A stretch of 64,000 nt of DNA from contig CANMNF010000001.1 of the NCBI GenBank assembly GCA_947499255.1, positions 434,001-498,000 of the forward strand, in the 5' to 3' direction. The notes below the pieces were generated by a model, which saw nothing but the letters and a program-made list of their open reading frames with translations, was not told the DNA's origin and did not search any database. Made by a program: the position numbers and the translations under genes. Shown here in pieces: positions 1 to 7,854 of the stretch; within the stretch, counting starts at the first letter, position 1; the number at the start of each line of letters is the position of its first letter. The DNA is from an uncultured Sphingomonadaceae bacterium. GTDB taxonomy: Bacteria; Pseudomonadota; Alphaproteobacteria; Sphingomonadales; Sphingomonadaceae.

Positions 1-92
1 CCCTTTGCCTCCAACCAAGCGGCATCGACTAAGAGGCCCTCAGGGAGCTCTTGTAGAAGCTGGTTTAGTTTGCCGTCTGAACGCGTAGCCAT
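1..92 (-). CDS. AbiEi-type antitoxin, N-terminal fragment (runs off the window)
   Basis: Reading the minus strand from the ATG at 90-92 gives 30 residues without a stop before the window edge. They begin MATRSDGKLNQLLQELPEG and continue with a VDAAWLEAKG stretch. This resembles the N-terminal winged-helix domain of AbiEi-family antitoxins, which start with a KLN..L..LPEG pattern followed by a W-L-x-x-x-G turn. AbiEi proteins repress their own operon and neutralise an AbiEii nucleotidyltransferase toxin in type IV toxin-antitoxin and abortive-infection systems. The toxin gene would lie outside the window. Only the first 30 codons are visible, so the family call rests on a short match from memory. 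Confidence 0.6.
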   Translation of the reverse strand, partial: MATRSDGKLNQLLQELPEGLLVDAAWLEAK

Positions 93-477
93 ACTTAGCG
101 TTTTAGGCTATTATCAAACCAATGTCGAGTTTAAAGTGAGCAGGAAACACTAAACTTGGTTTAACGAATGGCCGGTCGGGCAAACTGCAGCTGTTGCTCT
201 CGATTGTCCATATTTCTTGGAATGCCGGTCCATGATGCCGGTGCTTGAGATCCAGTGCGAGTCGGTAGAACCAATCTCGAGATCATGATCATTCTATCCC
301 TTCATGTTCGCATCAGTTTCTAGGCCGTTTGTTGACTGTCCGGATTCATCGGAGCGGATCGCCGAAGCGGACGCTCTGCATTCGTCCGCCGATCAGACAA
401 ATCGGTACTACAGGCGGTTACGCGCACCTTGGCTCAGCGTAGAATGAACAACTGCAAAGCAGCGAAATCCTCTAACC
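93..477. other. Intergenic region at the island's left side
   Basis: There are 385 bases with no credible gene on either strand. The part nearest the AbiEi-like start holds an imperfect inverted repeat (listed separately). The rest shows no tRNA, integrase remnant or repeat that I can recognise. It must hold the promoter of the antitoxin gene and the 3' end of the nuclease operon. Confidence 0.5.
116..162. promoter_or_regulatory. Imperfect inverted repeat upstream of the AbiEi-like gene
   Basis: AAACCA (116-121) and AGTTTA (128-133) face TAAACT (151-156) and TGGTTT (157-162). The two halves are complementary if a six-base insert in the left arm is skipped. The repeat sits 24 to 70 bases upstream of the antitoxin start. 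AbiEi proteins are known to bind inverted repeats in their own promoters, so this is a candidate operator. That role is inference. Confidence 0.3.
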
Positions 478-2100
478 TCAGACTGGGACGGCAATTGAAA
501 ATCTGGCGAGATGAGAGACTAGCTCTGTCCTGGTGATTGGAACGTCGTATCGCCATTCGAGTAGCGGTACCCCATGGCTCGACAGCAAGGTCCGCTTCTT
601 ATCATCTCGGGCACAAGTGAGCTCAAAGCCTTCCTGTCCACCGAATAGTGCGATCGGCTTGTAGTGTTGCTTTCCTTGGTATTCGATGGCGAGCCCTAGT
701 TCTGGAACATAGATGTCAACGGACTGCATGCCCAGGAAGGCTGGTCGCCACTGATGGACCGCTGATGGCCATATCGAGCGCACAAGGTCGAGAAGTGCGA
801 CCTCAGAGACCCAACCGCGGCCAATCTCCGGGATAGATCGTTCTCTACGAAAGGCGTCTTCTGCAGCGACCATCCAGTTCGCGAAGAACTCGGAGGCCCC
901 TGTGTCCGCAACGCCCAAATTCCAAGAGAAAATTCGACCGCGTTGTCCGCTCGGATTGATGAATTGAGCGATTTGCCGACGGCACGCGGCCCAATCCGAA
1001 GCGGGAGGCATTTGCGGTACCGAAAAGGATTCATAGTCCGGTCGCAGTCTGTTCATTTCTTCGAGAACTGGTGGCTCTAATGCGAACTGTGCGTCAAGAT
1101 GGTCGAGGAAGGCCCCAAACTCTTCGAGCAAACGCCCAGATATGGGTGAACTATCTGCGTGTTTTCGCGCGAGGACGCGGATGTCCTGTGCTTGCAATGG
1201 CGTTTTGGTGAGATATCTCAGATAGATGACCTCGTCGAAAAGCGTTTCTCGTTCTCTGCCAGGAACCGCTTCGACCAGCTCAAGCGCTTCGCGAAGCCGG
1301 TCTGCGTCTGTAAGGTCGAGAACCTGTTGCCAATAGGGGTCTGGATCCCATGTGCCTTCCATTGTGTCCGGCAGATCTTCTGGCAGTCCGGTCCCATCAA
1401 CTCCGCGCCATTGATTACCTAGCAGACGCGCCTGCAAGCCATATCCTCTCGACCTCTCATTATCTTCCCGAATCCTAGCAATCGGCAAGCTCGGGTCGAG
1501 CGGGTTGGCAGTCCAGGATTGGCCTTGCGGGATACCATCTGGGCGCATGACGTAGCCAATGTCGAAGCCCGCGGTCGAAAAATCGCCCAATGCAAGATCG
1601 CCGATCGCTTCGACCAGCCGCTCATAGAGTCGGACTTGATCCTTCCGGACTCCCACAGAGATTAAGGTGCGGCCTCGGCCCGATGTCTGTCTAGCAACGG
1701 CAGGGGCATAATTTGCGAGCGCGACTGCACGTTGTCGCCGAAGGCCCGGGCCTTCGAGAAAATGAATACGGTGAGTTATGTCGTCGGCGAAGTGGGGATA
1801 CGTCAGAGGGACAGGATCGACTTTTTTCGATCGTCGCTTCTTTGGTGGTGGCTCCGGCCCGTATTCGACAAGCAGCTCCTCGCAAAGGCTCGAAAGTTCT
1901 GCGAAATGCAAGGCTGCAACAGAGCCAGCTTCACGCTTTCCCGCAAGAGTAGCGTAGAGCTTCTGCCATCTTGCTAGGTCCTTGCGATACAGTTCGCGAC
2001 TCGCTTTGTTGCGCAACGAGCTTTCGTAGATCTTCGCCGACGTACGAAATTCTTCGAGGCCTGTTTCGCCCTCATTGGGAGGCGGCGGCTTCAGCAACAA
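478..2100 (-). CDS. Large protein with C-terminal PD-(D/E)XK-like nuclease domain
   Basis: 540 residues, no signal peptide or membrane segment. A basic patch (PPPKKRRSKK) lies near residue 90. The last 80 residues resemble the restriction-endonuclease fold: VDIYVPELGLAIEYQGKQH has D462, E473 and Q475 spaced as in Vsr/PD-(D/E)XK enzymes, followed by RDDKKR and a GVPLLEWRYD strand. The first 450 residues match no family I recognise. It is the last gene of a minus-strand operon, 13 bases after the membrane protein gene. The position suggests the effector of a defence system acting on DNA; that is inference. The metal-binding E-x-Q in place of E-x-K is a variant seen in some active enzymes. Confidence 0.65.
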   Translation of the reverse strand: MLLKPPPPNEGETGLEEFRTSAKIYESSLRNKASRELYRKDLARWQKLYATLAGKREAGSVAALHFAELSSLCEELLVEYGPEPPPKKRRSKKVDPVPLTYPHFADDITHRIHFLEGPGLRRQRAVALANYAPAVARQTSGRGRTLISVGVRKDQVRLYERLVEAIGDLALGDFSTAGFDIGYVMRPDGIPQGQSWTANPLDPSLPIARIREDNERSRGYGLQARLLGNQWRGVDGTGLPEDLPDTMEGTWDPDPYWQQVLDLTDADRLREALELVEAVPGRERETLFDEVIYLRYLTKTPLQAQDIRVLARKHADSSPISGRLLEEFGAFLDHLDAQFALEPPVLEEMNRLRPDYESFSVPQMPPASDWAACRRQIAQFINPSGQRGRIFSWNLGVADTGASEFFANWMVAAEDAFRRERSIPEIGRGWVSEVALLDLVRSIWPSAVHQWRPAFLGMQSVDIYVPELGLAIEYQGKQHYKPIALFGGQEGFELTCARDDKKRTLLSSHGVPLLEWRYDVPITRTELVSHLARFSIAVPV

Positions 2101-2113
2101 GCGCTCCTATGAT

Positions 2114-2818
2114 TTAGCTAATTCTCGGCACCGCATGCGCCTTCTCAAAAGCCCTAAACACCTCTCTGGTGTACGCAGCGTAGAACTTGATAAAGCGCAT
2201 GAAGAGACCCAGCGAGAGGATCGCTGCACCGATTGCCAGTATTGCATCAATCCGTTCACCTGTGCGCACCGCAAGGCTCGAGAGGAACAGGGCACCCAAG
2301 AAGCTTGCGAAAGACACGTTCCGGCACAACCCATAAAGGTTCAGGAAGTTGTCCAGCCGATTAGCCGAGTCGGGAAGGGATCGAGCACGCGGGAAAGCGT
2401 ATTGAAATGCAGCTTCAGGCTCGATCTCGCATTCTTGCACACTGAGGGCATCGCGTAGCTTGGTCACGATGACTTTCGAGTAGTCGGGTGAGAATGGTTC
2501 GTATTCGCGCGCGCCCACTGCCGCCCCGAAACAGCGCTCCCGCCAGCGCTGATTTTTCAGCCCAAGGATGACAGAGGACGGATCAAGTAGAACTCGTTTG
2601 GCAAGCCAGTGCTCTATTATGGCAGAGGACGGCATCGCAATAATGTGTCCGATTAGGTATGCAATCGCGGCCCAAAAGACGCCGACTACAATCCCCCAAT
2701 CCATTTCATTCGCTAGGAATGATCCCATGAAGGCGCGGTCAAATGCTGCCAAGACGACCATTCCTGTCGTGAGGTACGCATAGAAGTCGTAGCTCGTTAG
2801 CGGGAACCAGTCCTTCAT
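2114..2818 (-). CDS. Four-helix membrane protein of unknown function
   Basis: 234 residues with likely membrane segments at about 11-30, 40-62, 168-184 and 191-211. A soluble stretch of some 100 residues between the second and third helices is rich in charged and aromatic residues. I do not recognise the family. Its ATG overlaps the stop codon of the upstream MBL hydrolase gene (ATGA at 2815-2818), which indicates translational coupling, and the nuclease gene follows 13 bases later. It could be a membrane anchor or a pore-forming effector; nothing in the sequence decides between these. Confidence 0.6.
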   Translation of the reverse strand: MKDWFPLTSYDFYAYLTTGMVVLAAFDRAFMGSFLANEMDWGIVVGVFWAAIAYLIGHIIAMPSSAIIEHWLAKRVLLDPSSVILGLKNQRWRERCFGAAVGAREYEPFSPDYSKVIVTKLRDALSVQECEIEPEAAFQYAFPRARSLPDSANRLDNFLNLYGLCRNVSFASFLGALFLSSLAVRTGERIDAILAIGAAILSLGLFMRFIKFYAAYTREVFRAFEKAHAVPRIS

Positions 2819-3711
2819 AGTGTGTACTCGGTTTCGACAGTGAAGCTTCCGACATAGCCATCAAACTTCGATTGCTCCTCATCGGTTAGCTTCTTGTGGG
2901 AATAGCCTTCCTTTGAGGCGTAGACGTGAACCTTCTCGTCGATGATGTCGAAGGTCAGGTCACCCGCTTTGTGCTGGGTAAAAACGTTGTAGCCAGTGTA
3001 ATAGTCAAGGTGGCGAGATGGGGCCTCGCCGATGATGATGAATTGCGGGTCCAGCTTCTCAAGCCAGCTATTCGGAATCTTTCCCGACTTACGCCCGTGA
3101 TGCGCTGCAATCACGACCGTCGTTTTATTCAAATTAATCGCATCTTCTATGTTCTCCATAAACTCTGTCTCGAGGTCACCGAGCCAGAGGAAGCTGGCGC
3201 CGCCCTTGAGGCTGTAACGAACCACTGCCGAGGTGTTGTTAAAGCTTTCGCCAGCATTGCAAGCGGCCAATGCCTCCTTGAAGTATTTGTTTTTCGTGTC
3301 CGGCCACAGGATGTTGATACCAGCGGAGCCGCGTCCCTCACCATTCTTGTTCATCCACCTGCGGCTGCAGCCTTTGTGGATGTAGAAGGCTTTGTCGCTA
3401 TCGCGAAGCTTACAGTAACGCTTGAAGGACTCCGTTTCCTCGTCCTTGATTGCTTTGTTCTTCACGCAATAGAAATTGACAATCGACTTAGCATCATCGA
3501 GCCGTTCGATCCCCCCAAAGTGGTCTTGATCGGGGTGTGTGCAAATAAACCTGGTGATCCCTTTTTCCGCCGATTCCGTCTTCAGTTCGTCTATGATCCG
3601 GTCAGCATTCTCATCGTTGAGATTGCAGTCGATAATAGAAAAGTTGTCGCTGCCATGCCGGATGTAAAACATGTCGCCGTTGCCTACTGAGAAACTCTTG
3701 ATGACAGGCAC
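2815..3711 (-). CDS. ComEC/Rec2-like metallo-beta-lactamase hydrolase (MBL1)
   Basis: 298 residues spanning one MBL fold. The metal-binding motif is THPDQDH (H59, D61, D63, H64), then an NNTSAVVRY strand, LGDLE (D179) and AAHHGRKSG (H204, H205). This set matches the ComEC-C-terminal-like branch of the superfamily, which contains phosphodiesterases and nucleases. There is no membrane part, so it is a stand-alone soluble enzyme. It is the first gene of the minus-strand operon and overlaps the membrane protein gene by four bases. It faces a second MBL gene across a shared promoter region. The substrate cannot be told from sequence. Confidence 0.8.
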   Translation of the reverse strand: MPVIKSFSVGNGDMFYIRHGSDNFSIIDCNLNDENADRIIDELKTESAEKGITRFICTHPDQDHFGGIERLDDAKSIVNFYCVKNKAIKDEETESFKRYCKLRDSDKAFYIHKGCSRRWMNKNGEGRGSAGINILWPDTKNKYFKEALAACNAGESFNNTSAVVRYSLKGGASFLWLGDLETEFMENIEDAINLNKTTVVIAAHHGRKSGKIPNSWLEKLDPQFIIIGEAPSRHLDYYTGYNVFTQHKAGDLTFDIIDEKVHVYASKEGYSHKKLTDEEQSKFDGYVGSFTVETEYTL

Positions 3712-4026
3712 AGCCAGACCCCTAATCAGCGCACTTGGACTTTACTTAGCGCCAGATCAAATGCTTGCAAAGCGCTGAGAGCGGACCGTAAATATATGCA
3801 CAAGCATTCTGGCATCGCTATCATACTGCATTTAGGATTTCGGTGCCCCGAATTTCTTCGCTAAATTGACTGTCCTCTACGTATGTAGGTTGGGAAAGAA
3901 CTCCAGTCTTCGGCGCAGTATCAGCTGCGATATTGATAAAGTGTGGACGCCTTACCCCATGGCGTTGAATTAGGTACGAACGTTCTTATATTGTTCCAAA
4001 TTCCAATTCTCCGATTCGAGCGCAGC
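3712..4026. promoter_or_regulatory. Divergent promoter region between the two MBL genes
   Basis: 315 bases with no gene of their own. On the plus strand TTGAAT (3965-3970) and TATATT (3987-3992) stand 16 bases apart, 35 bases before the chosen start of the second MBL gene, and make a plausible sigma-70 promoter. The minus-strand promoter must lie in the AT-rich part around 3780-3850, but I cannot place it. I see no convincing operator. Confidence 0.4.
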
Positions 4027-5127
4027 ATGGCCAATAATCAGATCACTTTCTTCACTGTCGATAATGGAGACTCGGTTCTTCTCGAGGCACATGGCTGGAC
4101 CATAATGACGGATGTCAATTATCGCGCGGGCGCAGCGGATGAAGATGACGACGATCACCACGATTTTGCGCCCATTCTCCGTGACGCCTGTAACGACGAT
4201 AGCCTAGACATCTTTGTCCTAACGCACCCTGACGAGGACCACCTGAGAGGGTTTGGAAGTATCTTCCACCTTGGCAAACCAGAAGATCGCGACGATGATC
4301 CAGACGAAGGTGACGTCCTGCTCATAGCCAATGAAATCTGGTGCTCAGAGTATGCAGCAAACCCAAATTACACGACCGATGTCTCCAAGCCTGTCCTGAA
4401 CGAAATCAAAAGACGCAAGAACCTTCAGGGGACTCAGGAAGGGAAAAAGGACGGTAATCGGTTGCAGATTTTGACAGCAAGCGGCGGTGCTGAGCAGGAT
4501 ATTGTTAAAGGCCTTTCCTGGCGTCTGCTTGCTCCTGATGCAGATGAAGCCGATATCCCCGTGGCACCCGAAGGCGAGCCTCGAAATAGCTCGAACTCTT
4601 CGAGCCTAGTCATTCAATGGTCAATTACTGTGGGCTCGTCGGCTTCGAAAGTGCTTTTGGGCGGGGATAGCACCGTCGAGGTCTGGGAGCGGATCGACAA
4701 AGATTACGACGCCGCTGCCAAAGAATGGAACATCTTATTGGCCCCTCACCACTGCTCCCGACATTCGATGGGACGCAAGAAAGGTGATGATCAATTCGAA
4801 TGGTCAGATGAAGCTATTGCTGGCCTTGATAACCCAAAAGGCTCCAGCCCTCATGTTGTATCCAGCTCAAAGAAGTTTGAAGGGGGTACGCCGCCGAATC
4901 CCAAAGCGCGGGACAAATACCATAAGATTCTCGCACAGGGCGATGATGTCGACGACGAAGTTCGTTCGAGATTTCTGGTGACGGCCGGGAAGAAGGGTGA
5001 AAAGGCAAAGGACATCGTTTTTACCTTTAAGAGCTCGGGGCCGAGCCTGAAGCTCATCGGCACGGCTACATCAGCTTCTATCATTTCTTCATCGCCCGCC
5101 TCCGCAGGTGGCGGCGGCTATGGCTGA
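4027..5127 (+). CDS. ComEC-like metallo-beta-lactamase hydrolase with Gly-rich C-terminal tail (MBL2)
   Basis: 366 residues from the ATG at 4027; the frame is open from 3943, but the family-like start FFTVDNGDSVLLE lies just after 4027. Metal motifs are THPDEDH (H67, D69, D71, H72), LGGD (D214) and APHHCSRHS (H241, H242). After the fold the chain ends in about 30 residues of low complexity (Ser, Ala, Gly) finishing SPASAGGGGYG. Such a flexible Gly-terminated tail is what E1/E2 enzymes act on. The gene overlaps the E2-E1-JAB gene by eight bases, so the two are translated together. MBL genes beside E2-E1-JAB fusions are known from comparative genomics; the idea that this protein is the conjugated substrate is my inference. 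Confidence 0.8.
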   Translation: MANNQITFFTVDNGDSVLLEAHGWTIMTDVNYRAGAADEDDDDHHDFAPILRDACNDDSLDIFVLTHPDEDHLRGFGSIFHLGKPEDRDDDPDEGDVLLIANEIWCSEYAANPNYTTDVSKPVLNEIKRRKNLQGTQEGKKDGNRLQILTASGGAEQDIVKGLSWRLLAPDADEADIPVAPEGEPRNSSNSSSLVIQWSITVGSSASKVLLGGDSTVEVWERIDKDYDAAAKEWNILLAPHHCSRHSMGRKKGDDQFEWSDEAIAGLDNPKGSSPHVVSSSKKFEGGTPPNPKARDKYHKILAQGDDVDDEVRSRFLVTAGKKGEKAKDIVFTFKSSGPSLKLIGTATSASIISSSPASAGGGGYG

Positions 5128-7423
5128 AGAAGGCGAGCGGTTACCTAGAAACATAGATTGGGAAATTGCCCGTATTCGCAACTTCCCATCGACAGTCGAC
5201 GATAGCGTCGCTTTTGAGATGCGAGACGATGCCGCAACAGTGAAATTTCAGATCCGCACTGACCTGCTGCTGGATGGAGAGAAGGCAGCGCCAATCAATG
5301 AGGTTGAGCCGATCTGCTTCGTATATGGTGCGCCGGATGAAATCGGTAAAAAGGCACCTGTCGCGCTAAGTGACCGCAAAGACTTCCCACGGGCTCTCTC
5401 CCATCTAAATCCCGGTGCCCGCGAACGGCCCGCCAACCTTTGTCTTTCGCGTGCTAGCATCCAAGCCATCTATGATCGGTTCGGGATTGTCGGTGTTCTA
5501 GATCGCCTGTCGAGTTGGCTTAGCGATGCAAAGAGTGGCGTTTTGTATGAGGACGGTTGGGAGCCCGTACCCACACCGACTGCAGAATTAGGTGTCGTGG
5601 GCCTGATCGATCCGAAAAGATTCCAGATGCTCGCGGCGCAAAATCCCTCCGGTGGCTTCAGGTTCATTAGTGCTGGCGTGAGGCACTTGAAGAGCGGCGG
5701 TGTCGGCATCGATGCTGTTGAGCCATTCTTGGATACGGGCGACTTTGAATCCTTACGACGCGCCAAATCTGAAATGTCTCAAATACAGGTAGGCCGGACC
5801 GCCATTCCTGCCATTTTTTGTTGGCCGAACAGCGAGACACAACAGAATGCGCCGCACTTCAATCAATGGACTGAGGTAAGCTCGATCGTGGACGGCCTGA
5901 AGGAAACTGCACTTTGGGATCACGTTGATAAGGCGACTATCATGATGGACGTTCTGTTCAATGAACAGGATGGGAGCGCTAAGCTGGCAGACGTACTCTT
6001 CAAAGAACAAAGACGCGGCATTCTCCTTATCGTCGGACTTTGGCGGCCCAAGCCAATAGACCGTTCAATTGGCGGGTTAGCGGAAGATGATGATCTCGCC
6101 CGATCATTGGAATTGCGCGCCTTCTTTATCAGTCGTCATGCGGAAAAAAGCGACCCTTGGGATGCTTCGGCGCGTGTTGACCCGTTCCTAGCTCTCACAC
6201 CTGCAAACTCCGAGACCTTGAGTGCAGTTTCGGGTGAACCACCACTTGAGGACTTGCTGGTGCTTGGCGCAGGGGCCCTAGGAAGCAACCTAATAGACCA
6301 TGCTGCACGAAGCGGAGTGGGGCGATTACATGTGATCGATGACGATGTTCTCCTTCCGCACAATATCGCAAGGCACATTGGCAGCAGATTGGCGATCGGC
6401 GAAGATAAAGCTGAAGTGTCGGCCCAATATGCTTCGGCAGCAAACTGTGATGCCTCAGTCACGTATGTTCGGAAAGACATTCTATCGCTTTCCGACGAAG
6501 ATCTCGAGCAGCAAATCGAACGTTCGAAAGTTGTGATAGACGCAACTGCCAATGCGCAGGTGCGAGTTAAACTGTCTAAGAACGGGTTGCCGAAGCGTCC
6601 GGTCGTTAGAACCGAAATTTTCAATCAAGGCCTACTTGGGGTTACGCTTGCCACGGAGACTGACAGCGCTGCGTCAACGAACTTCCTTTATCACTGGCTG
6701 GTATCGCAAGCCCCTAGCCATCCTGCTGTGAAGGACTGGATCGCCTACGAAGCGACGAGTGACTTTAGGGATCAGGAGTTGCTGCTGGGTTTTGGATGTC
6801 ACTCGCTGACGACGAAATTGCCAAACTACAAACTGTCTGGCCATGCAGCCGCGGCCTATGCCGCGATAAGGTCACACCAGCTCAGCGCCGACAAACGACC
6901 GTCTGTTTATCTCAATGAGATAGACAATGATGGATTATCACGTGGCGCTTCAGTTTTGCGGCCAGGAGCAGTCGCAGTGTTCGACGACGAGAATGACACC
7001 GACGGATGGCGGGTCATCGTTCCAGAAGACGTCCTCACTCGAATGTATGCTTTACGAGCCGAGAAGGCGCCGAATGAGACAGGCGGCTATCTCTACGGCG
7101 CAATCTGTGAACCTAACTCAGAAATCTACGTGTTGTTCGTTTCTGCCGAGCCGCTAGGAACAGTCGGCAGTCCAGCCCACTTGGCGCTTGGCCCATGCGG
7201 CAGGACAGGTCAGGAAAAAGCATTTCTCCGACGGACAGGACGCTGCTTGCCACCGATCGGCACGTGGCACTCTCACCCCAATGGCGCCCCAACAGCTTCG
7301 TCTAAGGACTGGAAGACTATCGAGGGTTTCCTCGACACAGATTCGACCCACGGCATTCCGACATTCATGCTCATTAGCGGCGCTCAAAGTGATCGCGCCT
7401 ATGTGAAATCTCGTCGAATTTGA
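5120..7423 (+). CDS. E2-E1-JAB triple-fusion ubiquitin-like conjugation protein
   Basis: 767 residues from the ATG at 5120 (the frame also opens with GTG at 5108). Residues 1-155 look like a bacterial E2: LSHLNP, then LCLS with candidate catalytic Cys108, then WLSDAKSG and WEPVP. Residues 375-590 are an E1 adenylation domain with GAGALG (383-388), an acidic IDDD, R418, K430 and D474, and a GFGCHS motif (Cys560) in the place of the E1 thiolation region. Residues 635-767 are a JAB/JAMM peptidase with E653, H717, H719, S727 and D730, the complete E/HSHx7SxxD zinc site. All three activities look intact. No ubiquitin-like gene is adjacent. This layout is related to Cap2/Cap3 of CBASS and to the bacterial E1/E2/JAB operons described by Iyer, Burroughs and Aravind; an antiviral role is inferred. 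Confidence 0.88.
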   Translation: MAEEGERLPRNIDWEIARIRNFPSTVDDSVAFEMRDDAATVKFQIRTDLLLDGEKAAPINEVEPICFVYGAPDEIGKKAPVALSDRKDFPRALSHLNPGARERPANLCLSRASIQAIYDRFGIVGVLDRLSSWLSDAKSGVLYEDGWEPVPTPTAELGVVGLIDPKRFQMLAAQNPSGGFRFISAGVRHLKSGGVGIDAVEPFLDTGDFESLRRAKSEMSQIQVGRTAIPAIFCWPNSETQQNAPHFNQWTEVSSIVDGLKETALWDHVDKATIMMDVLFNEQDGSAKLADVLFKEQRRGILLIVGLWRPKPIDRSIGGLAEDDDLARSLELRAFFISRHAEKSDPWDASARVDPFLALTPANSETLSAVSGEPPLEDLLVLGAGALGSNLIDHAARSGVGRLHVIDDDVLLPHNIARHIGSRLAIGEDKAEVSAQYASAANCDASVTYVRKDILSLSDEDLEQQIERSKVVIDATANAQVRVKLSKNGLPKRPVVRTEIFNQGLLGVTLATETDSAASTNFLYHWLVSQAPSHPAVKDWIAYEATSDFRDQELLLGFGCHSLTTKLPNYKLSGHAAAAYAAIRSHQLSADKRPSVYLNEIDNDGLSRGASVLRPGAVAVFDDENDTDGWRVIVPEDVLTRMYALRAEKAPNETGGYLYGAICEPNSEIYVLFVSAEPLGTVGSPAHLALGPCGRTGQEKAFLRRTGRCLPPIGTWHSHPNGAPTASSKDWKTIEGFLDTDSTHGIPTFMLISGAQSDRAYVKSRRI

Positions 7424-7675
7424 TTGGCTCTGATCTCTAATTTGAATGAACTCTCCGCACACTTGCCGCGCGGGTTAGAATCCAGGTCGAATTATGACGA
7501 ACGTGGCCACGCCTAGACGGCAAAAGACCAATGGCCGCTTTTGAGGTGTGACTAAGGGGCAGCTTGTGTCCGAGATTGGGGCGCGAAGCTGACATAGAAG
7601 TGGGATGATACTTCTCATAAGCTATGCTGCCGCTCTCTAGCGGCTTGGCGAGATTTAGAAACGGTTCGTCGCAGG

Positions 7676-7695
7676 TGGGGGTACAGTTGGGGGTA
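7676..7695. repeat. Tandem TGGGGGTA repeat near the island end
   Basis: TGGGGGTA occurs at 7676-7683 and again at 7688-7695, a period of 12 bases. Short tandem G-rich repeats of this kind are often found between integrase genes and tRNA attachment sites, where they may serve as arm-type binding sites. No integrase gene is inside the window, so the role is inferred from position. Confidence 0.4.
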
Positions 7696-7754
7696 TCGCA
7701 CGGGTTGGATAGGGGAAAAGCTATGAATAACAATTGCTTGTATAGGAAATGCGT

Positions 7755-7772
7755 GTCCCTCCTCCGCTACCA
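7755..7772 (+). mobile_element. Putative attachment site: tRNA-Met 3'-end duplicate
   Basis: GTCCCTCCTCCGCTACCA matches, from memory, the T-stem/acceptor end including CCA of alphaproteobacterial elongator tRNA-Met, which begins GGCGGAG. Only the 3' end is present: the preceding bases do not form a T-loop. This is the classic trace left when an island integrates into a tRNA gene and rebuilds it at the other end. It marks the right border of the island and the change from defence genes to core metabolism. The intact tRNA should lie to the left of the window. Confidence 0.55.
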
Positions 7773-7854
7773 TATAATCGGTTTCGCATCAGCATGACAA
7801 GATTGCCGTCGGGGCAAAGTGCGATGGCTAGGCGCTTATATGGTGATCGGTTGC

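Larger units (their letters stand above)
7424..7854. other. Intergenic region at the island-core junction
   Basis: 431 bases with no supported gene. It contains a short hairpin (GCCGCT/AGCGGC, 7629-7644), a tandem TGGGGGTA repeat and the tRNA-like attachment sequence, each described separately. The last 80 bases are presumably the 3' untranslated region of gcvPB. Confidence 0.6.

Noticed and set aside
7741-7772. A complete tRNA gene at the island border
   Set aside because: Only the T-stem/acceptor end is present; no D-arm, anticodon arm or 5' acceptor strand upstream.
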